From Burkholderiales bacterium (lineage in GTDB: Bacteria > Pseudomonadota > Gammaproteobacteria > Burkholderiales > SG8-39), in NCBI GenBank assembly GCA_026417035.1, contig JAOAEA010000007.1, positions 20,058 to 84,057 on the forward strand: 64,000 nt of DNA, read 5' to 3'. Shown here one piece after another: positions 25,431 through 34,464 of this stretch (position 1 is the first letter of the stretch; the number at the start of each line of letters is the position of its first letter). The notes beneath the pieces were generated by a model. It was not told the DNA's origin and ran no database searches. It saw only the letters and a program-made list of their open reading frames with translations. Both the position numbers and the translations under genes were made by a program.

Positions 25431-26225
25431 CTACGAGCAGCCGTAGGACTGCTGAATGCGCATCACGGGCTGCGCGGCGAGCTCGTAGATGCGGTAGGTG
25501 AGCTGGCAGCGCGTGCTCGCGCCCGCCGGCTCGACGTCCATGCGGGCGAGGAGGTAGGCGGGACCCGCGGGCACGACGCGCACCGCGTAGCCGCCGAGGA
25601 TCGCGCGGCCGCCGAGGTCCTCGGGATAGAAACGCCACCGCGCGCCGCCGATCGCGAGCTCGTAGCCGCCCTTGCCGAACGGATCCAGGCGCGACGCGAC
25701 GGGCTCGGCCTGCATGTCCGGGCGGGTGGCGATCACGAACACGACGTCCTCGGGCAGCACCGCCTTCTTCGCGAGCGCCGGCCCGCAGATGAGGCCGGAG
25801 AGGAACGGCCCGATGATCTCGCGGCCCTCGCGGTCGGCCTGGTAGGTCACCGTGCCGATCGCCCGGGCCGGGCTCACCTCGAGGACCGAGTCGGGCGCGA
25901 GCGCGAAGTAGCGCTGCCACCCCTTCGGGAACGGGATCGTCGCCGGGTACTCGAACACGGCGCGCCCGTTGAGGGGGTTGCGGGCCGCCTTCACGCGCTC
26001 GGCGTCGGGCCGCGCGAGGGGGAACTCCGTGAAATAGCGCTGCGCGGTCTTCTGCCAGTTGATCCGCGGGCTCGCCTCGAAGCAGACTTCGCCGCCGCGC
26101 ACGCTCATCACCCGCAGCGGCTCGGGCAGCGCGGGCCCCTGCGCGAGCGCCGCGGGGGCAGCGAGCGCGATCCCCGCCGCCGCCGCGAGGCGCGCCGCGC
26201 GCTCAAGCGCCCTTGAAGCGCTCAT
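25431..26225 (-). CDS. Exported protein of unknown function (264 aa)
   Basis: I start at the ATG at 26225, which gives a signal peptide ([22 protein letters not shown]); the longer 310-aa ORF reads antisense through the next gene. The mature sequence includes [22 protein letters not shown] and [34 protein letters not shown], and ends with QQSYGCS. No known domain is apparent. The gene overlaps the end of the upstream carboxymuconolactone decarboxylase-like gene by 23 bases, so they are probably cotranscribed. Confidence 0.75.
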   Translation of the reverse strand: MSASRALERAARLAAAAGIALAAPAALAQGPALPEPLRVMSVRGGEVCFEASPRINWQKTAQRYFTEFPLARPDAERVKAARNPLNGRAVFEYPATIPFPKGWQRYFALAPDSVLEVSPARAIGTVTYQADREGREIIGPFLSGLICGPALAKKAVLPEDVVFVIATRPDMQAEPVASRLDPFGKGGYELAIGGARWRFYPEDLGGRAILGGYAVRVVPAGPAYLLARMDVEPAGASTRCQLTYRIYELAAQPVMRIQQSYGCS

Positions 26226-26595
26226 CGACCGGGATCCGGTAGCCGTTGGCGAGCCTGTTGGTCTCGTTCGCGAGCCCGACCACGGCGAGGAGCTCGGCGA
26301 GCATCGCGTCGTCCATGCCCTTGGCGCGCGCCGCGGCGCCGTGCGATTGGATGCAATATTCACAGTTGTTGGTGACGCTCACCGCGATGTAGACGAGCTC
26401 CTTGGTGAGCGGGTCGAGCGCGCCGGGCGCCATCACCTGCTTCACATTCTCCCACAGCCGCGCGAGCGTCGGCGGGTGCACGGCGAGCGCCTTCCAGAAG
26501 TTGTTGACGTCATCGGTGCCGCGCGTCGCCATGATGTCTTCGTACACCGCGCGCACCTCGGGCGGCGCCTCGCCGTACTCGATGAGCCTCGCCAT
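26203..26595 (-). CDS. Carboxymuconolactone decarboxylase family (AhpD-like) protein
   Basis: This 130-residue protein carries the family core [31 protein letters not shown]. The CEYC pair followed by a histidine is the redox or peroxidase-type active site of the AhpD-like subgroup; true carboxymuconolactone decarboxylases lack it. A role as a small disulfide/peroxidase protein is more likely than aromatic decarboxylation. It is divergent from msrB and overlaps a secreted unknown protein downstream. Confidence 0.9.
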   Translation of the reverse strand: MARLIEYGEAPPEVRAVYEDIMATRGTDDVNNFWKALAVHPPTLARLWENVKQVMAPGALDPLTKELVYIAVSVTNNCEYCIQSHGAAARAKGMDDAMLAELLAVVGLANETNRLANGYRIPVDERFKGA

Positions 26596-26796
26596 CGCCT
26601 GGTCCTCTCCAGCGGAACGGAACAGCCTGCCCGGGAACGCCCGAACCGGGGGAACATCGCACTTCGCACCCTGCGCCAGGACGAGCCGCGATCCGTCTTG
26701 CGCACGAATCCCGGCTTCCCTAGCATGCCGCAGACGCGCCTGCGCGGCCGGATTCTATGTCGGTCCGCCGCCGGGCGCGCGCGATGCGAAAGGACG

Positions 26797-27195
26797 ATGG
26801 CGATGGCGAAAGTGACGAAGACCGACGCCGAGTGGCGGGCCGCGCTCTCCGAGGCCGAGTACCAGGTCACCCGCAGGCACGCGACGGAGCCCGCGTTCAC
26901 CGGGCGGTACTGGGACAGCAAGGAGCGCGGCACCTATCGGTGCGTCTGCTGCGGAGAGCCCCTCTTCAGCTCCGAGCACAAGTACGACTCCGGCAGCGGC
27001 TGGCCCTCCTACTGGCAGCCGCTCTCCCAGGACGCCGTGGCGACGGCCGAGGACGCGAGCCACGGTATGCGCCGCACCGAGGTCCACTGCGCCCGGTGCG
27101 AGGCCCACCTCGGGCACGTGTTCGAGGACGGTCCGGAGCCGACGGGGCTCCGGTACTGCATCAACTCGGCGGCGCTGCGCTTCGAGAAGGGCTGA
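26797..27195 (+). CDS. msrB: Peptide-methionine (R)-S-oxide reductase MsrB
   Basis: MsrB repairs oxidised methionine (R-sulfoxide). The 132-residue protein has both zinc CxxC pairs, CVCCGE and CARC, followed by [12 protein letters not shown], and the catalytic cysteine in [22 protein letters not shown] is another family mark. The ATG at 26797 is preceded by GAAAGGACG; a second ATG at 26803 is also possible. The ORF in the track starts 738 bases too early, in sequence antisense to neighbours. It is divergent from an AhpD-like gene, consistent with an oxidative stress theme. Confidence 0.95.
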   Translation: MAMAKVTKTDAEWRAALSEAEYQVTRRHATEPAFTGRYWDSKERGTYRCVCCGEPLFSSEHKYDSGSGWPSYWQPLSQDAVATAEDASHGMRRTEVHCARCEAHLGHVFEDGPEPTGLRYCINSAALRFEKG

Positions 27196-27205
27196 CCGGG
27201 TGCTG

Positions 27206-27230
27206 AAAAAGGGGGGACACATCCCCCTTT
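27206..27230. repeat. AAAGGGGG-ACACA-CCCCCTTT palindrome after msrB
   Basis: AAAGGGGG (27208-27215) and CCCCCTTT (27223-27230) form a perfect 8-bp stem with a short loop. The element lies 10 bases after the msrB stop and can act as a terminator. A related element lies at 25354-25375. Palindromes of this AAAAGGGG...CCCCTTTT kind recur between genes in many proteobacteria. Confidence 0.6.
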
Positions 27231-27295
27231 GCTCAGACATTCCCTAACGTCCCCCGCTCCGCCCCGGGGGGCGCCTGTGCGATAATCGCGGGCTC

Positions 27296-27835
27296 ATGAA
27301 GTTCCTGTTCGACATCTTCCCCGTCGTCCTCTTCTTCGTCGCGTTCAAGGCGTGGGGCATCTACGTCGCCACGGCCGTCGCGATCGCCGCGACGTTCGGG
27401 CAGGTCGCATGGCTCAAGCTGCGCCGCCGCCCGGTGGACAAGATGCTGTGGGTGAGCCTCGGCGTCGTCGCCATCTTCGGCGGCGCGACGCTCGCCCTGC
27501 ACGACGAGACGTTCATCAAGTGGAAGCCCACGATCCTCTACTGGCTGTTCGGCGCCGCCCTGCTGGTGGGCGACGTCGTGTTCCGCCGCAACCTGATCAA
27601 GGCCGCGCTGGGCGGCGAGATCCGCATGCCGGACGCGGCCTGGCGCAAGCTCAACTGGAGCTGGATCGCCTTCTTCGCCGTGATGGGCGTCGCGAACCTC
27701 TACGTCGCGTTCAACTTCGCCACCGACACCTGGGTGAACTTCAAGCTCTTCGGCGGCGTCGGGCTGATGCTCGTGTTCGTGCTCGCGCAGGGCTTCTTCC
27801 TCGCCAAGCACATCGAGGAGAAGCCCTCGTCATGA
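27296..27835 (+). CDS. yciB: Inner membrane-spanning septation protein YciB/IspA
   Basis: This 179-residue protein has five hydrophobic segments and the family start MKFLFDIFPVVLFFVAFKAWG. The highly conserved GFYVATAV-like (GIYVATAVAI), DETFIKWKPTILYWLFG, and WRKLNWSWIAFFAVMGVANLYVAF segments are all present. YciB is involved in cell envelope synthesis and septation. It is followed by bolA and a parvulin gene, a familiar betaproteobacterial order. Confidence 0.95.
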   Translation: MKFLFDIFPVVLFFVAFKAWGIYVATAVAIAATFGQVAWLKLRRRPVDKMLWVSLGVVAIFGGATLALHDETFIKWKPTILYWLFGAALLVGDVVFRRNLIKAALGGEIRMPDAAWRKLNWSWIAFFAVMGVANLYVAFNFATDTWVNFKLFGGVGLMLVFVLAQGFFLAKHIEEKPSS

Positions 27836-27875
27836 GCCGCCGTGCCGACCGCGGCGCCGCGCGGGCCTTGCCTGG

Positions 27876-28136
27876 ATGAGCGTCGCGCAGGCGATCCGCG
27901 AGCGGCTCGCGGCCCTCGAGCCCGAGTCCCTCGCCCTGGAGGACGAGAGCGCGGCCCATGCCGGACACGAGGGCGCCCGCGGCGGCGGCCATTTCCGCCT
28001 CACCATCGTCTCGCCGCGTTTCACGGGCAAGGCGCGCGTCGAGCGCCACCGCCTCGTGTACGGGGCGCTCGGCCCGCTGATGCAGCGCGAGATCCACGCG
28101 CTCGCGATCGAAGCGCTCGCGCCCGACGAAATCTGA
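27876..28136 (+). CDS. BolA family protein
   Basis: This 86-residue protein matches BolA: it begins MSVAQAIRERLAALEPESLALEDESAAHAGH and has the core HFRLTIVSPRFTGKARVERHRLVYGAL followed by REIHALAIEAL. BolA proteins work with monothiol glutaredoxins in iron-sulfur cluster handling and affect cell shape. It lies 40 bases downstream of yciB and 42 upstream of the parvulin gene, so one operon is likely. Confidence 0.93.
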   Translation: MSVAQAIRERLAALEPESLALEDESAAHAGHEGARGGGHFRLTIVSPRFTGKARVERHRLVYGALGPLMQREIHALAIEALAPDEI

Positions 28137-28178
28137 CGAGACCCGCATTCCAGCAGCACCCTCCCGAAAGGACCCCGC

Positions 28179-28994
28179 ATGACACCGAAATCCCTCCCTG
28201 CCGCCGCCCTGCTCGCCGCCGCGCTCGCCGCGGGCGGCCCCGCGGCCGCACAGACGCCCGCCGCGTCGCCGGCGCCCGCAGCCGGCGCCGTCGCGACCGT
28301 GAACGGCGTCGCGATCCCGAAGGCGCGCGTCGACGCCATCGTCAAGGCCCAGGCGGCGCAGGGCACGCCGGACTCGGACCAGCTCCGCGCCGCGGTGCGC
28401 GAACGCCTGATCGAGCTGGAGGTCCTCGCCCAGGAGGCGAACCGCAAGGGTCTCGGGAAGAACCCCGACGTCGTGCAGCAGCTCGAGCTGCAGCGCCAGC
28501 AGGCGCTCGCGAACGCGCTGGTGCAGGACTTCATCCGCGCCAACCCGGTGGACGACGCCCTGGCGAAGGCCGAGTACGAGAAGATCAAGGCCCAGGCGGG
28601 CGACAAGGAATACAAGGCGCGCCACATCCTCGTCGAGAAGGAAGACGAGGCGAAGGACGTCGTCGCGAAGCTGAAGGCCGGCCAGAAGTTCGAGGACCTC
28701 GCCAAAGTCTCGAAGGACCCCGGCTCGAAGGACCGCGGCGGCGACCTCGACTGGAATTCGCCGGCGGCCTACGTGAAGCCCTTCGCCGATGCGCTGGTCA
28801 AGCTGCAGAAGGGCCAGTACACGCTGGTGCCGGTCCAGACCCAGTTCGGCTGGCACGTCATCCTGCTCGAGGACGTCCGGCCGACCAAGTTCCCCCCCTT
28901 CGACGACGTCAAGAACGAGCTGAAGCAGCGCATCCAGCAGCAGAACGTCGCGAAGTACGTCGGCGACCTGCGCTCCAAGGCGAAGATCCAGTAG
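28179..28994 (+). CDS. Periplasmic parvulin-type peptidyl-prolyl cis-trans isomerase
   Basis: The protein has a signal peptide ending AAAQTPA, then a SurA/PrsA-like N-terminal helical region (GVAIPKARVDAIVKAQ). The parvulin domain runs from about residue 145 to 240, with ARHILVEKEDEAKDVVAKLKAG, DLAKVSKDPGSKDRGGDLDW and TQFGWHVILLEDVRP. It folds outer membrane or secreted proteins in the periplasm. The 271-residue length is typical of this group. It is the last gene of yciB-bolA-parvulin, followed by a strong hairpin terminator. Confidence 0.93.
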   Translation: MTPKSLPAAALLAAALAAGGPAAAQTPAASPAPAAGAVATVNGVAIPKARVDAIVKAQAAQGTPDSDQLRAAVRERLIELEVLAQEANRKGLGKNPDVVQQLELQRQQALANALVQDFIRANPVDDALAKAEYEKIKAQAGDKEYKARHILVEKEDEAKDVVAKLKAGQKFEDLAKVSKDPGSKDRGGDLDWNSPAAYVKPFADALVKLQKGQYTLVPVQTQFGWHVILLEDVRPTKFPPFDDVKNELKQRIQQQNVAKYVGDLRSKAKIQ

Positions 28995-29018
28995 CGCGCC
29001 GCCCGAGCGATCGTGAGG

Positions 29019-29040
29019 AACGGGGGCCGCGGCCCCCGTT
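29019..29040 (+). terminator. Perfect 22-bp palindrome terminator after the parvulin gene
   Basis: AACGGGGGCC and GGCCCCCGTT flank GC to make a perfect palindrome, followed by TTTCCGTTT on the plus strand. It lies 25 bases after the parvulin stop and before the end of the convergent NifU-domain gene, so it should end the yciB-bolA-parvulin transcript. Confidence 0.8.
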
Positions 29041-29058
29041 TCCGTTTCCGGCGGCGCT

Positions 29059-29577
29059 TCAGAAGGCGTTGAGCACCGCGCGCACCTGCGGGAAACGCCG
29101 CCGCACCAGCGCCTCGACGACGTTGCGCAGGTCGAGCGGCGCGCGCGGGCAACCGGCGCAGGCGCCCTTCAGCCGGACGCGCACCGTGCGGCCCTCGACG
29201 CCGACGAGCTCGACGTCGCCACCGTCCCGGGCGAGGATCGCGCGCACCTCGTCGAGCGCCGCGCGGAGCTCCGCCTCCGGGGGCATCGGCGCGGCGGCAT
29301 CTCCGCCCCGCTCCGATTCCAGCCTCAGCTTCAGGAGGTGCTGCTCGCGCGAGATGCGCATCGCCGCGACCGGATCGGCCTCGTAGAGCGCGTCGAGCTC
29401 CGCCTCCGTGTAGAAGGGCGCATCGAGTTTCTCGATCTCGGGCACGGGCAGCGGCTCGTCGGCGGCGTCGCCGGATGCCGCGGAGGCTCCGGCTGCTGCG
29501 CAGCATAGATCAGAGCGGCGTGCGCTGCAGGACGCTGGAGGGGGTGCTTCCCCGCCGTCTCGGGATTCCCGCGGCAC
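29059..29577 (-). CDS. NifU C-terminal domain protein (iron-sulfur scaffold-like)
   Basis: The C-terminal half has the NifU/NfuA scaffold domain: LRAALDEVRAILARDGGDVELVGVEG, then LKGACAGCPRAPLDLRN with the CxxC that would bind a 4Fe-4S cluster, and ends RRRFPQVRAVLNAF. The N-terminal half (LDAPFYTEAELDALYEADPVAAMRISREQHLL) is characteristic of a betaproteobacterial subgroup. The start is a GTG at 29577 without a good ribosome-binding site, and the first 40 residues are low-complexity, so the true start may be further in. Confidence 0.78.
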   Translation of the reverse strand: MPRESRDGGEAPPPASCSARRSDLCCAAAGASAASGDAADEPLPVPEIEKLDAPFYTEAELDALYEADPVAAMRISREQHLLKLRLESERGGDAAAPMPPEAELRAALDEVRAILARDGGDVELVGVEGRTVRVRLKGACAGCPRAPLDLRNVVEALVRRRFPQVRAVLNAF

Positions 29578-29604
29578 GAGGGACGCGCAACGCAGCGCGT
29601 GCGG

Positions 29605-30351
29605 CTAGACCCCGCCGAGCCCGCTCATGAAGCGGTCGGCCTCGCCGCGCGCGAACTCGAGGAACGCCTGCTCGCCCATCCCGGCGGGCCGCGGCACGAG
29701 CAGCGCGAACCCGAGGAGCACGCCGTCGCGGACGACGAACCGCTCGACGCTCACGCTCGCGAGGTCGGGCGCCCCGCTCACCTGCGCGGCCGCGTAGGGG
29801 AAGAACGGGTCGGCCTCCCGGTTGCGCACCACCACCTCGAGCGCCGGGCCGAGCGCGCCGTCGAGACGCCGGACCTCGGGCGCCTGCGATCCGCGGCCCG
29901 CGTGCAGCGCCCGCTGGCTGCGCTCGACCTCGTCGAGGAGCCGCGCATCGCGCGGGTAGCCCTCCGGAACGCGCTCCGCGACCACGGCCGCGAGCCAGCC
30001 GGCGGCATCGCGGAACCGCACATGGGCGACGGCTACGGCGCCGTCGGGGCGGCGCGCGCGCACGGCGCGGTACACGTCCACGCGTCCGGTGCCGAGCGGC
30101 GGCAAGAGGATGTCGAACAGCCCCTCGGGGGCGAAGTAGCGCCCGTCGCGGATGGCGTCGCCGTGACCGAGCTCGCGCACCGCCGCGTAGCCGGCGGGCG
30201 ACATCATCTCGGAGAAGAACTCGCCGAGGACGACCCTCTGCGCGGCGCGCGCGGCAGCGGCGGCGTCGATGCGGTAGGCGTCCGCGGCAGCCGCGTGCAG
30301 GGAGACGGCCAGCAGGGACGCACCCAGGCGGGCGAGCGCCCGGCGGTTCAT
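29605..30351 (-). CDS. Exported protein of unknown function (248 aa), coupled to purL
   Basis: The start is the ATG at 30351, which overlaps the purL stop by 4 bases (ATGA). A signal peptide is visible ([22 protein letters not shown]). The mature part includes [62 protein letters not shown] and [34 protein letters not shown] do not recognise the family. Coupling to purL is curious, since the product should be exported, and may only reflect genome compaction. Confidence 0.75.
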   Translation of the reverse strand: MNRRALARLGASLLAVSLHAAAADAYRIDAAAAARAAQRVVLGEFFSEMMSPAGYAAVRELGHGDAIRDGRYFAPEGLFDILLPPLGTGRVDVYRAVRARRPDGAVAVAHVRFRDAAGWLAAVVAERVPEGYPRDARLLDEVERSQRALHAGRGSQAPEVRRLDGALGPALEVVVRNREADPFFPYAAAQVSGAPDLASVSVERFVVRDGVLLGFALLVPRPAGMGEQAFLEFARGEADRFMSGLGGV

Positions 30352-33300
30352 CCGACCCAGGCCCGGGCGTTCGCGAACATGCGCTGCCACGGACTCGAGT
30401 CGCCGGATGCGTCGGGCCGCCACGACCACTGCACCCAGCGGAACATGCGCTCGGGGTGCGGCATGAGGATGGTGAACCGCCCGTCGGCGGTGGTGAAGCC
30501 GGTGAGACCGTCGGGGGAGCCGTTGGGGTTCGCGGGGTAGCGCGTCGCCGGCGCGCCCCGCCCGTCGACGAAGCGCAGCGCCGCGATCGCCGCGCTCCGC
30601 GCGCCGGCGTCGGTGAACACGGCGCGGCCCTCCCCGTGGGCGACGGCGACCGGGATGCGGCTGCCCGCCATGCCGGCGAAGAAGAGCGACGGGCTCGGCA
30701 GGATCTCGACCATCGCGACGCGCGCCTCGAACTGCTCCGAGCGGTTGCGCACGAACTTCGGCCACGCCGCCGCGCCGGGGATCAGGGCCGCGAGATTCGA
30801 CATCATCTGGCAGCCGTTGCACACGCCCAGCGCGAAGGTGTCGCCGCGCGCGAAGAACGCCGCGAACTCCTCGCGCAGCCGGTCGTTGTAGAGGATCGAC
30901 TTCGCCCAGCCCTCGCCGGCGCCGAGGACGTCGCCGTAGGAGAAACCGCCGCACGCGACGGCGCCGCTGAAACCTGCGAGCGTCACGCGCCCGGCGAGGA
31001 GGTCGCTCATGTGCACGTCGCAGGCGTCGAAGCCCGCGCGGTCGAACGCCGCCGCCATCTCGACCTGGCCGTTCACGCCCTGCTCGCGCAGCACCGCGAC
31101 CCGCGGCCGCGCGCCGGTCGCGACGAAGGGCGCCGCGGGATCCGTCTCCGCGTCGAACGTGAGAGCGAGCGAGAGCCCGGGGTCGGCGCGGTCGAGGATC
31201 GCGTCGTACTCCTCCTGGGCGCAGTCGGGGTTGTCGCGCAGCCGCTGCATGAGGTAGGTGGTCTCGGACCACGCGCGCTCGAGCGCGGCGAGCGGCTCGG
31301 CGAACACCGGAGCCGCGTTGCGCACGAGCCGCACCTCGTCGCGCGCATTCGGGCCGCCGACGACGAGCGCGTAGAGGCCGTGCCGGCGCAGCGTCTCGGC
31401 CACGCGCTCGCGATCCTCCATACGCACCTGCAGCAGCGCGCCGAGCTCCTCCGCGAAGAGCGCGGCGAGCACGCGCTCCGCGTCGCGCCCGGCCATGAGC
31501 GCCGGGGTCTTCTCCGAGCCATCGACGTCGAGCGCCTCCGGATCGTAGGCGAGCACGTCGAGGTTCAGCGTGACGCCGACGCGGCCGGCGAACGCCATCT
31601 CGCAGGCCGCGGCGAAGAGCCCGCCGTCGGAGCGGTCGTGGTAAGCGAGCACGGTTCCGGCGGCGCGCAGCTCCGCGAGCGCCGCGTAGAAGCGCTGCAT
31701 CGCCGCCGGATCGTCGAAGTCGGGCGCCTCGTCGCCGGTCTGCGAGTAGACCTGCGCCAGGACGGAGCCGCCCAGGCGCCCGCGGCCGCGCGCGAGGTCG
31801 ACGAGCACGAGATCGGTCGGGCCCCGGTCCGTGCGCAGCGCCGGCGTCCAGGTGCCGCGCACGTCGTCGACCGGTGCGAACGCCGAGACGATGAGCGACA
31901 CCGGCGCCACCACCTCGCGCTGCGCCCCGCCCTCCTGCCAGGTCGTGCGCATCGAGAGGGAATCCTTGCCCACCGGGATGCCGACGCCGAGCCGCGGGCA
32001 GAGCTCGAGCGCGACGGCGCGCACCGTGTCGAAGAGCGCCGCGTCCTCGCCGGGATACCCCGCGGCGGCCATCCAGTTCGCCGAGAGCTTCACCCTTCCG
32101 AGCGCCGTCACCGGCGCCGCGGCGAGGTTGGTGAGCGCCTCGCCGATGGCCATCCGGCCCGACGCGGCGGGATCGATCACCGCGAGCGGCGTGCGCTCGC
32201 CCATCGCGAACGCCTCACCTTGGTAGCCCTCGAAGTCGGCGAGCGTCACGGCGCAGTCGGCCACCGGCACCTGCCACGGTCCCACCATCTGGTCGCGCGC
32301 GGTGAGCCCGCCGACGCTGCGGTCGCCGATCGCGACCAGGAACGTCTTGCGCGCGACCGTCGGCGCCGCCAGGACGCGCAGCGCCGCTTCGCGGAGCTCG
32401 ATCCCCGAGGCGTCGAAGGGCGCCGGCCGCCGCGCGACGTGGCGCACGTCGCGGACCATGCGCGGCGGCTTGCCGAGCACCGCGCGGAGATCCATGTCCA
32501 CCGGCAGGTTGCCGAAGAGGGGGTCGCGCACCTCGAGGTGCTCCGCCTCGGTCGCGACGCCGACCACCGCGAACGGGCAGCGCTCCCGCTCGCAGATCGC
32601 GCGGAAGTGCTCCAGGGACGCCGGCGCGATCGCGAGGACGTAGCGTTCCTGCGCCTCGTTCGACCAGATCTCGCGCGGGGACATGCCGGGCTCCTCGCTC
32701 GGCGCGGCGCGCAGGTCGATCTTCGCGCCGCGGCCGCCGCTCGCCGCGAGCTCCGGCAACGCGTTCGAGAGTCCGCCGGCGCCGACGTCGTGGATCGAGA
32801 GGATCGGGTTCGCCTCGCCGAGCGCCCAGCAGCGGTCGATCACCTCCTGCGCGCGGCGCTGCATCTCGGCATTGCCGCGCTGCACCGAATCGAAGTCGAG
32901 GTCGGCGATGTTCGCGCCGACGTTCATCGAGGAGGCGGCGCCGCCGCCCATGCCGATCAACATCCCCGGCCCGCCGAGCTGCACGAGGAGCGCGCCCGCG
33001 GGGATCCCGGCCTTGTGCGAGTGCATCGCGCGGATCGCGCCGACGCCCCCGGCGATCATGATCGGCTTGTGGTAGCCGCGCACCACGCCGGCGACCTCCG
33101 CCTCGTACGCGCGGAAATAGCCGGCGAGGTTCGGCCGGCCGAACTCGTTGTTGAAGGACGCGGCGCCGATCGGGCCCTCGATCATGATCGCGAGCGCCGA
33201 GGCGATGCGGTCGGGACGTCCGAAGTCGCGCTCCCACGGCCGCTCGTGCCCGGGGATGCGAAGGTTCGACACGGAGAACCCGCACAGCCCGGCCTTCGGC

Positions 33301-34274
33301 TTCGCGCCCCGGCCGGTCGCGCCCTCGTCGCGGATCTCGCCGCCCGCGCCGGTCGCCGCGCCGGGAAACGGCGAGATCGCCGTGGGGTGGTTGTGCGTCT
33401 CGACCTTCATCAGCGTGTGCGTCGGCTCGCGGTGGCGGCGGTAGACGCCGTCGGCATCGACGAAGAAGCGCGAGGCCTCCCCTCCCTCCATGATCGCCGC
33501 GTTGTCGGCGTAGGCGACGACGGTGCCCTGCGGGCTCGCCCGCTCCGTCTCGCGGATCATGCCGAACAGCGTCTCGCGCCGCGGCTCGCCGTCGATCACC
33601 CAGGAGGCGTTGAAGATCTTGTGACGGCAGTGCTCCGAGTTCGCCTGCGCGAACATGGTGAGCTCGACGTCGGTCGGGTTGCGGCCGAGCCCGGTGAAAT
33701 GCTCCGCGAGGTAGTCGATCTCGTCGGCCGACAGCGCCAGCCCCATCGCGAGGTTCGCTTCCTCGAGGGCCGCGCGGCCGCGGCCGACGAGGTCCACGGT
33801 CGCGAGCGGCCGCGGCGCGAAGTGACGGAACAACGCGTCGGCCTCGTCGAGCGAGGTGAGCACCGCCTCCGTCATCCGGTCGTGCAGCAGCGGCAGCGAC
33901 CGCGCGACCGCGGTCGCCTCCGGCGCCGCGAGACGGTAGAGCGTGCCGCGCTCGATCCGCAGGACCGACGCGAGGCCGCACTGGCGGGCGATCTCGGTCG
34001 CCTTCGAGGACCACGGCGAGATCGTGCCCAGACGCGGGGTGACCACCACCGTGTGCGTCGCCGCCGCGGGGGCGCCGGCCGGCTCGCCATACGTGAGCAG
34101 CCGCTCGAGCCGCCCGCGGTCGGCGTCCGAAGGCTCGCCATCGGTCTCGATGAAATGCCAGAACTCGCTCTGGAGGATGCGGAGGCCGGGGCGGATCGCC
34201 GCGAGGCTGGCGTTCAACTTGTCGAGACGGAACGCCGGGAGGGCCGAGCCCCCGCGGAGCTTGAGGATGGGCAT
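30348..34274 (-). CDS. purL: Phosphoribosylformylglycinamidine synthase PurL (single-chain)
   Basis: PurL converts FGAR, glutamine and ATP to FGAM in purine synthesis. The single large chain carries the N-terminal PurS-like domain, two AIRS-like synthetase halves ([30 protein letters not shown]), and a C-terminal class I glutaminase with [18 protein letters not shown], nucleophile [10 protein letters not shown] and [11 protein letters not shown] start at the ATG at 34274 (MPILKLRGG), giving 1308 residues, the usual length for this form; the ORF in the track is 30 codons too long. Its stop overlaps the next gene. Confidence 0.96.
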   Translation of the reverse strand: MPILKLRGGSALPAFRLDKLNASLAAIRPGLRILQSEFWHFIETDGEPSDADRGRLERLLTYGEPAGAPAAATHTVVVTPRLGTISPWSSKATEIARQCGLASVLRIERGTLYRLAAPEATAVARSLPLLHDRMTEAVLTSLDEADALFRHFAPRPLATVDLVGRGRAALEEANLAMGLALSADEIDYLAEHFTGLGRNPTDVELTMFAQANSEHCRHKIFNASWVIDGEPRRETLFGMIRETERASPQGTVVAYADNAAIMEGGEASRFFVDADGVYRRHREPTHTLMKVETHNHPTAISPFPGAATGAGGEIRDEGATGRGAKPKAGLCGFSVSNLRIPGHERPWERDFGRPDRIASALAIMIEGPIGAASFNNEFGRPNLAGYFRAYEAEVAGVVRGYHKPIMIAGGVGAIRAMHSHKAGIPAGALLVQLGGPGMLIGMGGGAASSMNVGANIADLDFDSVQRGNAEMQRRAQEVIDRCWALGEANPILSIHDVGAGGLSNALPELAASGGRGAKIDLRAAPSEEPGMSPREIWSNEAQERYVLAIAPASLEHFRAICERERCPFAVVGVATEAEHLEVRDPLFGNLPVDMDLRAVLGKPPRMVRDVRHVARRPAPFDASGIELREAALRVLAAPTVARKTFLVAIGDRSVGGLTARDQMVGPWQVPVADCAVTLADFEGYQGEAFAMGERTPLAVIDPAASGRMAIGEALTNLAAAPVTALGRVKLSANWMAAAGYPGEDAALFDTVRAVALELCPRLGVGIPVGKDSLSMRTTWQEGGAQREVVAPVSLIVSAFAPVDDVRGTWTPALRTDRGPTDLVLVDLARGRGRLGGSVLAQVYSQTGDEAPDFDDPAAMQRFYAALAELRAAGTVLAYHDRSDGGLFAAACEMAFAGRVGVTLNLDVLAYDPEALDVDGSEKTPALMAGRDAERVLAALFAEELGALLQVRMEDRERVAETLRRHGLYALVVGGPNARDEVRLVRNAAPVFAEPLAALERAWSETTYLMQRLRDNPDCAQEEYDAILDRADPGLSLALTFDAETDPAAPFVATGARPRVAVLREQGVNGQVEMAAAFDRAGFDACDVHMSDLLAGRVTLAGFSGAVACGGFSYGDVLGAGEGWAKSILYNDRLREEFAAFFARGDTFALGVCNGCQMMSNLAALIPGAAAWPKFVRNRSEQFEARVAMVEILPSPSLFFAGMAGSRIPVAVAHGEGRAVFTDAGARSAAIAALRFVDGRGAPATRYPANPNGSPDGLTGFTTADGRFTILMPHPERMFRWVQWSWRPDASGDSSPWQRMFANARAWVG

Positions 34275-34464
34275 GGCGAGGCGCCGGTAAAACGCGATTA
34301 TACCGGCACGGGCCGGCGCTCCCGGCGCAGGGGACCGCGGGCCGGTGCCACGGACGCGTCGCACTGGAGCGCCGCGCGATGCAGCGGCTGGCGAAACCAG
34401 CGGCCGCTGCGCGCCCTCGACGCAGGGCTTGGGAGGGCGCCGCGCCCGCTGCCGCGGATCCCCG

